Assembly: GCA_033032865.1 (NCBI GenBank)
Contig: JAWHQI010000228.1
Coordinates: forward strand, 4,068,501-4,132,500
DNA: 64,000 nucleotides
Origin: Dactylorhiza incarnata
Taxonomy: Eukaryota; Streptophyta; Magnoliopsida; Asparagales; Orchidaceae
Direction of reading: 5' to 3'
A model generated the notes under the pieces. That model searched no databases, had not been told where the DNA came from, and saw only the letters and a program-made list of their open reading frames with translations. Below, piece by piece: positions 56,564 through 64,000 of the stretch. The first letter of the stretch is position 1. Every line of letters begins with the position of its first letter. A program made the translations under genes and the position numbers.

Positions 56564-57492
56564 ATGGCTTCCAGTTCTAAGGCTCGTAAAAGTATATCTG
56601 AAGATGCTCATAGTTCATAACAAGTATATCCGAGGATTGAGAAGGCAATTATTGGAGTTTCAAAATATTTTTAATTTGACTCTCCAAAGCACGACCATAT
56701 CTACACTCTTCTTGCTAATGCAGGTATATTATCAGTAATTTTAGTAGATATGTTCTCATCTGTCTTGATCCGAGAGTTTTACAATCATTTGGAAGACCCT
56801 AAACACACTGAATTGGATGGGGGAGTGCGATCGAGAATCCAAGGTCAACAAGTGGAAATAACAAATGTTGATCTTAGAGATGAATTTGGTCTTCTTATGA
56901 TTGATCATATGCCAGACATAGTAGAAAGCTATAGAAGGGATAGAGATTGGACTCTTGTAAACATGAGTTTACATGGAAGTAAAAAAAGGACCCTAATCAC
57001 GGAAGTCTCTTCACTCGCTCCTGATGCCTATTTTGTCCAAGACATATTGAGAACACAGTCATGCTAAAAAGTGGTGATACAAGGAGTATCACAGCACAGT
57101 TGACGCTGTTTACATATTTTATTATAGAGAAGGAACCCTTTGATGTAGCGAACCTCATCCTTGCCCAGATACGTTATGCTATTAGATTAAAACAACCAAA
57201 ATGGGTGAAGGTTCATACTTTGCCAATGGGGGTATAATTCAATGTATTCTCTATAAGAAGTATGAATGGATAAGTCAAGATTCATACTTAGATGATTGTA
57301 TTCCTGAAATATACTATACGGGCACCATGAAAGTTAAGAATCCTCATAAAAAGCCTCATCCTGGAATAGAGATTAGAGAGCCTACAAATCCTAGAGGAGG
57401 AATACTATGAGAGTCTATAGATGATCTTCGTGATTCATTTGAAGAACACAAGAAAGAAGTGAAGAAAGATCGCAATAGACTGCAGAAATTTA
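56564..57492 (+). pseudogene. Element F aORF (same protein family as C/D/E aORFs), broken
   Basis: MASSSKARKSISEDAHSS, two stops, then HIYTLLANA and an open stretch (56750-57067) IREFYNHLEDP......GGVRSRIQGQQVEITNVDLRDEF. It then has SSLAPDAYFVQDIL. After a shift: CLKSGDTRSITAQLTLFTYFI and FDVANLILAQIRYAI...LPMGVIIQCILYKKYEW. These align block by block with REVLEFY, INGIKVKV, LCKVGSHDRIS, NWGQLIFKRIQ and LGRILSLYL of the E aORF. It continues as SIDDLRDSFEEHKKEVKKDRNRLQKF (shown in part) before an LTR-like segment. It is transcribed opposite to the LTR at 54713. Confidence 0.62.
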
Positions 57493-57626
57493 ATCCCACA
57501 TCGTATATTTGTATTTTACTGTTTCCCTCCTAGTCTATATAAAGGAGGCAATACACTTGTAATACTTAGATTTTTGGAAATAAAAATTCCTGTTATTTTC
57601 AAGTTCTCACAAAGAGAATCTTTAGA
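57493..57626 (+). repeat. LTR-like fragment next to Tat integrase
   Basis: Contains CCCACATCG, a TATA box TCTATATAAAGGAGG (57534-57548) and an AATAAA-like signal (57583-57590), and ends TTTAGACA just before integrase coding sequence. It looks like the promoter-to-U5 end of an LTR joined directly to integrase by a deletion. It could instead be the end of the F unit. Confidence 0.4.
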
Positions 57627-58629
57627 CAGGGTATTTTTGGCCAACTATGAGGAAAGATGCCGAGGCATTCGCCAAACGATGTGTTCAGTGTCAAAAATTT
57701 GCTCCACTTCAACATTTATCGGCTCAAACCCTAAGATCAATAACAGCACCCGGGCCATTTGCAGTTTGGGGAATGGATCTTATCGGACCCTTTCCGATGT
57801 CTACCAGCCAGCGCCGCTTCATAATCGTCATGATCGATTATTTCAACAAATGGATTGAGGTGAAGGAATTAGCCATAACTACGACACAGGTTATTAGAAA
57901 CTTCATCTGGGAAGAAATCGTCTGCCCGCATGGAATTCCATTGGCAATCGTTACCGACAATGGTCCTCAGTTCAACAATTCAGAAATGATTAACTTCTGC
58001 GACCAGGTTGGAATTGAACTTCTATTCTCTTCGGTATATCATCCAAGGAGTAATGACAAGGTGGAGATAGAAAATAAACTAATCCAATATCTTCTAATGA
58101 AAATAGTTTTGAATCAAAAAGGAAACTGGGCAGATCGACTCCCTTCCATCCTATGGACCTTCTGAACTACACCAACTTCGGTCATATGGGAAATGCCATT
58201 CAAATTATGTAATGGTTCGGAGGCAGCCGTTCCAATAGAATTTGATGTGGTCAGTCCCAGAGTTATGTATGCAAAATATGGAGGCGAAGCATGGATAGAA
58301 TCCAATGATGAAGGGAATAAATATAGCCTGGATCTAATGGAAGAGCATCAAGATGAAGCTACTATCAGGCAGGAGGAAGTGAAAAGAAGAATGGCAAAAT
58401 ACTTTGATAAGAATGTCAGAGTTAAGCAATTCACAGTTGGTGATATTGTGTTAAAAAGGTGGATGCTGCAGCCAGGACAAACATTGTTGGAAAACTAAAT
58501 CCCAAATGGGCAGGGCCATTCATCATCAAGGAGGTATTGAAGAATGGGGCTTACCGACTTCAGACAAGTGATGGAGAAGACATCTCAGGCACCTGGAGCG
58601 GTGACGATCTCAAACGATTCTATCCTTAA
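57627..58629 (+). pseudogene. Element I integrase (Tat lineage)
   Basis: GYFWPTMRKDAEAF..RCVQCQKFA (HHCC zinc part end), then ITAPGPFAVWGMDLIGPFP (first catalytic Asp), FIIVMIDYFNKWIEVKE, GIPLAIVTDNGPQFNN (second Asp), and SVYHPRSNDKVEIENK (Glu region; usual NGQVE is changed). A stop at 58163-58165 is in frame. The C-terminal domain has VRVKQFTVGDIVLKR, then, after a shift near 58480, KLNPKWAGPFIIKEVL, YRLQTSDGED and LKRFYP, ending at TAA 58627-58629. Confidence 0.9.
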
Positions 58630-60624
58630 ATGATCTTGCATTACTTGCTTTTTTGGATATTCAATGTGAAGCCCTACACTGACACTTTTCCATGTCTGGC
58701 GACTTTTTACATTTTTTGTATCCCTCACTCGACCTTGGAGACATCGCCAAGTTCTGCTCGAACCCCCTTGGATTGTTGTCATTAGCGTAAAACCACGAAG
58801 ATCACGTATAGCAGGGAGTTTTAGCACACGTGTAGTGGAAGCTTGCCAATTCTCGTGCGGAGATCTTCATAATATTGGATCCCGGCCGGTATCTAACACA
58901 CCTCTGCATCAAGGGAGGTCCAGGTGACTGGACCTGGAGGGATATAGTAACAGCTTTGATGATCTTTCTGAGGAAAGCAATGTCGGTATAGCCCCCGCGA
59001 CATAACCACACCTGCCCAACTGATCATCTTAGCCTGTGAACTTCGAATACTCCTAAAGGAACTCTCGAGCGGTGCCTACAGGGGACCCACAACTAAGTTG
59101 ATCTCTATGAGGAAAGCAATGTCGGTATAGCCCCCGCGGCATAACCACACCTTTCGAATTGATCAACTCGGCTTGTAACCCTAGGCTATAGAGCAGATGA
59201 GTTATCAAAATCTCTACTACTCTTATGACCACTTGAGTAATGCAATGTTTGCTACCTAAGCGCACCTTCCCACTTGGTCATCTTAGTCTATAATCCTTTT
59301 ACTTCTTTACAACATACTATTTTTTCTCTTATGGTCCTTAATGACCATTTGAGAGCAGTATTAAACAGGTATGAGCATTCATTTGCCATAGGAAATATGC
59401 TTTAAGACCGGGAGTTCTAACTCATTAAGCCGATCGTCTTGAATAAATAGCAGCCTAATATACTAACCGATCGGTTAGAAAAAATCTAGCGGTAAAAAGC
59501 TAGAAAGCAGGTTATTACAGGATGCCATAAGGCAGTGTTTCTAACTGGTTATCAATCATAATATTGATCGGTCGGCCTGCTCAATCGATTTATAATTAAG
59601 TTAATTACACTGCCGCAAGATGGTACTATCTCTGACGGGTTTATGATTAATATCATCAGATCATAATCATTTATCAGTTTATCTTATTCGCTCGGTTATA
59701 ATCAAGTCGCCCACAAGAAACCAGTCATGAGTTATTCTTGCAGTAATAAATATTAATCCTCTGGTTATTAAGTCGCTCGAACTTACTGATTATTATCTAT
59801 ACTTGTGAATATTTCAAACTTCAGAAAGAGGAAATTTCCATTTATTATTTCACCCGGATTATACTCGGACCGCGCGACTTAATGACTATTCTCTCTATAT
59901 ATGCTACTCAGGCTAAGAAGGGATCACATATCATGATAATCATTATCCAAACATGCCTCATTCCATCAGGAAGTTAATAAAATTTCTAAGTATTTGGGTT
60001 TTATATTAGTAGTCGCACGAGTCATGAAGTAACCGCGCGACTTGATACTTCTATCTCAAAATTCATGTGGAATATGGGTTATTAGTCATCCAGACTGTAT
60101 ACTGACCACGCAAACTTATTGGTTATTGCTTATACTTGTGAGAATGTTTAAAACTTTAGAAAAAGGAATTCAAATTGTTGGTCGCTCGGGTTGAGAACTG
60201 ATCGCCTATCTCAATGATTATTATGATAAATATTGCCCGACTCTATTTACTAGCCGCCTGGGATATATTCAAACCGCACAACTCACTATTGGGAATAATT
60301 TATTGTGACTGGCGGTTTTGAGTTATGATCGGCGTCGACCTCTGGGTAAATATTATAACCGAGTAATCATTCATTTGAGATTCTCCAGAGCCCGAACTTC
60401 TATCCGCTCGAATTATATGTTGAACGCGCAACTTAAAATTCGGGTGGATTGAAAGGAGAATATAGCTCACACAACATTCAAAAGTAAATCTCAAAGAAAG
60501 AAAGTTGGAAAGTTAATATCTTTTCATTCATTCTCAAAATGTATTTACAAACATTCAGACCGGTAGGCTAACAAAATCAAGTCGTCGGTTTTGTAAGGAA
60601 ATTTACAAAAAGAACAAAAAATTG
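58630..60624. other. Element I post-pol spacer
   Basis: No credible ORF. A 44-bp direct repeat (GAGGAAAGCAATGTCGGTAT...) occurs at 58969-59012 and 59109-59152. From about 59480 to 60440, CCGCGCGACTT/AGTCGC-type words recur (for example GACCGCGCGACTTAATGAC near 59868 and ACCGCGCGACTTGAT near 60028), interspersed with degenerate AT-rich repeats. Confidence 0.65.
58969..59152. repeat. 44-bp direct repeat pair in I spacer
   Basis: Copies at 58969-59012 and 59109-59152, 140 bp apart, differing at one position (GCGACAT/GCGGCAT). Partial similarity extends on both sides (TGATCA..TTAGCCTGTGAA and TGATCAACTCGGCTTGTAA). Confidence 0.88.
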
Positions 60625-61200
60625 CTAATCGCCCGACTTGAGTCTCTTGGCCATAGGAGAACTTGAGTCTCCTCCACCTTCGATGTCAACGTCGGGAGAA
60701 TAACCTCCACTGGCTAATGAGGAACATGACGAACTGATGCTCGAGTCTTCATCCTTCAGACTCCCAACCCGATCGGCCTCACTTTCGAAGGTATCGGTTT
60801 CAGAAGATAAACTCTCTCCATCATCAGCACCGGCCTCATCATCCGCAGCGGCCTCTTGCTCTGCAGCGGTTTCATTAACTACAGCGACCTCATCATCCGT
60901 AGCGGCCTCTTGCTCTGTAGCATTTTTGTTAACTACAACGACTTAATTGACCGCGGCGGTTTCATCCTCATCGTCCTCCTCCTCTTCCGAGCTGCTGAAC
61001 TTGTCTTTACCCTTCGCTCTGCTGGTAATATCGTTTAGCTTCTTCATCAAGGAGGGGTAGACATCCTAGATGCAGAAATCCTCGAAGTCTGTGGACAGAC
61101 CGTCGCACCCTCTCAAGATGTTTAAGGAGGCATCGATCCCCTTGGCGACATGGGGAAAGACCTCTTCTTGGAAGACTGGGTTATCGATGTCGTATTGTTT

Positions 61201-61279
61201 CTGAAAAAGAGAAAAAAAGGTTAAACCGCACGGTCTGAGAAAATTGGACAGCACAAATATTCATCAGGTGATAACTTAC
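61201..61279 (-). other. Intron in aORF-b (79 bp)
   Basis: Minus donor GTAAGTTATC, acceptor TTTTTTTCTCTTTTTCAG. It lies immediately before KQYDIDNP. The L copy has an intron at the same place (37339-37412, before the IDNP block). Confidence 0.75.
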
Positions 61280-61766
61280 CGACGCGGATTCGTTCAACCG
61301 CGTGATCTCTTGAGCCTGCTCGGCATTCTTCTTTTCTAAGTATGGGCTGATATTAGCCGTTTGTACGATAAGCCGATAAAATGGTTAGCCGCGAAGCTCC
61401 ATGCACCTGCTTATGCAGCCAGTTTGGAGAGCTCCTCCTCCGGAACATCCTTTAGCTTTTTCAGTGTTTTCCGGCCATACATAGAAGCACGGGCGGCTAA
61501 AGCATGGCGGCTTACTTTTTCGCTCCCCCAGTGCAGGAGTGCGGTTAACACCTGCACGCAGTCACCATCTAGGTGCCAGCGTACAGTCGGGTTTCCCCGC
61601 AGGTCTTTTGGATTACTACAAGAACAGAGAAGCTCGAACTCGCCTGAAGAAGTCGAGCCCTCCTCCTCAGATGTCTGCGTCCTGCTCTTCCTCCGCCGCT
61701 TTTCACTTTGAGTCAGAACCAGGCCATCCAGGCTGACCAATTTGTTCTTCGGGACAACAACGGCGG

Positions 61767-61837
61767 CTGCAAAATAGTCAAAGGTTAATACCAAGATAGG
61801 CCACGCGGTCAAACATGGCGGGTTGTGAGAAATTTAC
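61767..61837 (-). other. Intron in aORF-b (71 bp)
   Basis: Minus donor GTAAATTTCT, acceptor TTGACTATTTTGCAG, before an AAVVVPKNK coding block. It contains GACCGCGTGGCC. Confidence 0.7.
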
Positions 61838-62553
61838 TATCTTCCTGTCGAACATGCTCCAACTCTGAGAGCAGCGAGATATATTGATTTATTTCAAGTT
61901 GCTCGGTCTCGAGGAACTTGAAGATGTTTAGCTTGACCTCTCCAATATCGATTGGCCGGAAGGCCTCCTCATCCCGCACCTGCGAGTTGACCTACAATAG
62001 CTCGATCTGGCCTTCGACGATCAAGTACCTCTCCGACCAGCTCGAGATCTTGTTCGCCAAATTGACGATCTTCAGTCCTCTGCATCTAAAGTAAAGATGC
62101 CCTCTGAATATCTTGGTTCCGGCATCTGGAATAGACCGCACTGAGAAGAACTTTCTGAACAGGCCGATGGACAAGCGGACTCCTTCAAACCGGAGATAAG
62201 AAATGAAGCTGAAGATGGAGGCTATTGAGTTCGGCGGAAGTTGTCCGGGAACAACTCCGTTGTGGTCGAAAACTGTAATGACATTTAAGCGGAAGCTGAA
62301 ACTTGAAGCCATTTTCAAAATGATAATTGGGAATAGCGATCAGAGTGGGGGTGGATGAATTGATTCACTCATCACGGGGAGGAAGTTGAGCGAGTAAATT
62401 GCTACCCGCCATATGCCTTTCCACAAAATCATCTTACTCCGCTTGAGTTAGTCGACATTCTTTGTGATTGGCCGAATGAAATGCTGAAGCCGCATCGATC
62501 CGGACGACTAACATCTTCTCAGGCCGCTTCGACTTGCTCTTAGCTCGCGCCAT

Positions 62554-62994
62554 GAATGTTGTGAGAATGACATAGAAAGTCTGCTACTTATAGTTTTCAA
62601 TGACCTGCAAATAGCAAAGCTGGGTCGTGGCTAACTGTCTTAAGCCACGCGGCCTGAAACTTGCATACTCATAAAATAATATCACAGAAATGTCGCAAGC
62701 GTACAACACAAGCCGCGCGGCCAGAAACCTGCATACTCATGACATTGTATAATAGAAAAGCCGCATGCATACAAACACAAGCCGCACGACTTACAGAGCA
62801 GTTTAATGACATCAAAAAGATATTCTAGATATTCAAAAATAGAGACCGCTAGTATTCAACGCTAGCCGCGCAGATTATATAAACATCTATAGGCATTGAA
62901 AAATAGAATATTATCAAGACATGAATCCAACGTCAATATTGTATCAAGGACCAAACAAATAATATTACAAACACTGTCTTTAAACTAAAACTGC
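62554..62994 (-). promoter_or_regulatory. Intergenic region between aORF-a and aORF-b with CCGCGCGG-type words
   Basis: Minus-strand upstream region of aORF-b. GCCACGCGGCC (62644), GCCGCGCGGCC (62712), GCCGCATG (62759), GCCGCACGACTT (62783) and GCCGCGCAG (62868) are spaced about 65, 50, 25 and 85 bp apart, within diverged copies of a longer AAACTTGCATACTCAT unit. A TATA-like stretch (minus AACTATAAGTAGC) is at 62585-62597, about 30-40 bp before ATG 62553. Promoter role inferred. Confidence 0.5.
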
Positions 62995-64000
62995 TCACGA
63001 CTGACGATGCTCAGGAGAAGGGTGTTCACGATGAAGACGAGCGACCTGGTCGCCAGTTTGGAGTAGAAGGTTATACATATGACTGACATTGTGATGAAGC
63101 TGGTTAATTATGTTGTGTCGCCGCGCTGCATCCAGCTCTACCCGTGCCGCAAGAATTAAACAAGCAGGAGGTACCATGGCGGCCTCTTCAATCATGGGAT
63201 TGACCGCCTTGGGGGGGGGGGGGGGGGGAATTGAGGTCGCCCCAAAAGTTGCGCGGCTCGATATTCGCAGCCTTTCATCACTAGCATTGGCAGGTCACCG
63301 GCTTCCGCCGACTTCCCTAGTCAGACGTAAATACTTCTCTTGGTAATATTTACAGCCGTCTTCGAGCTTTGAGACCTCCTTCTTCTCCTTGTTAAGCCGC
63401 GCAGTTAGGGCAGCGTTCTGCTCCATCAACACCTTCTTTTTCTCCAGCCGCGCCTTCTTCTCAGCCTCCAGAGCAGTCCGTGCGGCCTGCTCCCGATCTT
63501 CAAGCTCCATCACCCTCTCTTTCAAGGTGTCAAGAAGGCTCTTGAAGTCAGTCAGCTCTTCCTGTCCAGAGTTCAAGTTCAGTACAAGGCTTGGCGCTGG
63601 AGGAAAAAGCGGAGGGAGGCTAGCCGTCAGATCACCCAGTTTCATAGCTTGATCTGAATTATCTGCAAATAAAAATGCGGTCAGCACATTCGAAAGCGAA
63701 TAGCACATCACAAAATACTGCAAGATTAAATGCCTGAATGCACAGGCCGCCTCGACTACTCAGGGTCCATTCTTCGACGTTGTTCCCTCCAAAACCGCTC
63801 ATTCTGCCTTCGCTTGATAGCATAAGTCTGAATCGCGGATGGAAAGTAACTCGGCAGCGGGTTAAGCATCAAGACATTTTTCTGAGGCCGCGATCTAAAG
63901 AAGCGGACAGGGTGAAAACCCACGTCATGTTTACCTTTAGCCAAGGGGTCTGACGACCGCGACTTGTCCAGAGACCGCCTCAGCTCCTCGAACTTTATCT
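62995..64000 (-). pseudogene. Element I aORF-a: coiled-coil protein, 3' part
   Basis: Enters from beyond the window (FEELRRSLDKSRSSDPLAKG), with a probable intron starting GTAAAC at about 63937 and an acceptor TTTTTATTTGCAG at about 63664-63676. The next exon runs SDQAMKLGDLTASLPPLF and then a long coiled coil (LLDTLKERVMELEDREQAAR, KKARLEKKKVLMEQNAAL, KEKKEVSKLEDGCKYYQEKY). A G tract at 63211-63228 breaks the frame. The end is ARVELDAARRHNIINQLHHN to PEHRQS at stop 62995. Paralleled by 35152-35748. No function assigned. Confidence 0.6.

Larger units (their letters stand above)
60625..62553 (-). pseudogene. Element I aORF-b: Transposase_28-like protein, intron-containing
   Basis: ATG at 62553 (MARAKSKSKRPEKMLVVRMDA). 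N-terminal CRLTQAE.DDFVEKHM, as in L. The domain at 61992-62318 has VITVFDHNGVVPGQLPPNSIASIFSFISYLRFEGVRLSIGLFRKFF, split here by positions 15-60 of the piece. Then comes FRGHLYFRCRGLKIV. Introns: 61767-61837 (GTAAAT..TTTTGCAG) and 61201-61279 (GTAAGT..TTTTTCAG). KTLKKLKDVPEEEL and KQYDIDNPVFQEEVFPHVAKGID follow, then a Ser/Glu-rich acidic tail, ending SPMAKRLKSGD at a stop at 60625-60627. In-frame stops near 62440-62380 break it. Transcribed opposite to pol. Confidence 0.72.
57627..64000 (+). mobile_element. Element I: Tat-lineage Ty3/gypsy with antisense aORFs, partial
   Basis: Integrase on + is followed by a 2-kb spacer and two minus-strand genes with introns. Such antisense extra ORFs between pol and the 3' LTR are known in plant Tat elements (Ogre/Retand group). 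No LTR is identified to the right within the window, and gag, PR and RT are missing on the left. Confidence 0.72.

Noticed and set aside
60737..61038. Ser/Ala/Thr-rich + ORFs of 60-69 aa
   Set aside because: Complement of the acidic Glu/Ala tail of the minus-strand aORF-b.

Overview
The window is a heterochromatin-like stretch of a flowering-plant genome. It consists almost entirely of nested, mostly broken LTR retrotransposons. I see no host protein gene, tRNA or rRNA gene, and nothing bacterial. The plant assignment rests on Ty1/copia elements of the SIRE/Maximus type (about 9-12 kb, long LTRs, an extra ORF after pol), Ty3/gypsy elements of a chromovirus type and of the Tat type, a CACTA-type MITE, a tRNA-derived SINE-like repeat, and small GT-AG introns. 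I cannot name the species.

Layout, left to right. Element A (copia, +) contributes the end of pol and its 3' LTR (1-3888). It sits in element E (copia, +; 3889-~9279), which keeps gag remnants, an additional ORF (aORF) and a 3' LTR but has no pol. E sits in the integrase gene of gypsy chromovirus H (+; ~9285-13084). That integrase is also split by an 800-bp foldback made of four SINE-like units (9366-10165). An AT-rich block (13085-14277) separates the H LTR from an inverted gypsy LTR fragment J (14278-14917). Copia element C (-; 14918-35151) follows, with a truncated 3' LTR. Inside its aORF is a complete copia element B (-; 16269-25700, TSD CATAT). Next come a two-gene Tat-type aORF region L (+; 35152-38301), a short chromovirus LTR fragment (38302-38386) and a gypsy-like LTR K (from 38387). 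K is split by full-length copia element D (-; 39602-51846, imperfect TSD ATGGG/ACGGG). D itself carries a 278-bp CACTA MITE in its reverse transcriptase. To the right are the rest of K, a copia 3' LTR and spacer F (-; ~54175-56040), an aORF on + with its own promoter (56041-~57492), and a Tat-type gypsy element I: integrase on +, and two aORFs on - with introns (57627-64000).

Main biological theme. Several families carry a private, CpG-containing, (near-)palindromic short motif clustered in the LTR upstream of the presumed TATA box. A second cluster of the same motif lies inside the element just after pol. In C, D, E and F the internal cluster is followed by a TATA-like box, a leader and the start of the aORF, so the aORF seems to have a private promoter that copies the logic of the LTR promoter. 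The aORF products of C, D, E and F are recognisably one protein family despite being broken. One motif type (GCTAGCGCC/GGCGCTAG) is shared by copia elements A and B and by the unrelated gypsy chromovirus H. I infer a cis-motif/aORF-factor system, perhaps for expression or anti-silencing; no function is proven here.

No protein-coding unit longer than a domain or two is intact. Stops, frameshifts and nested insertions break nearly all of them, so most coding entries are called pseudogenes. Domain assignments rest on motifs read by eye.
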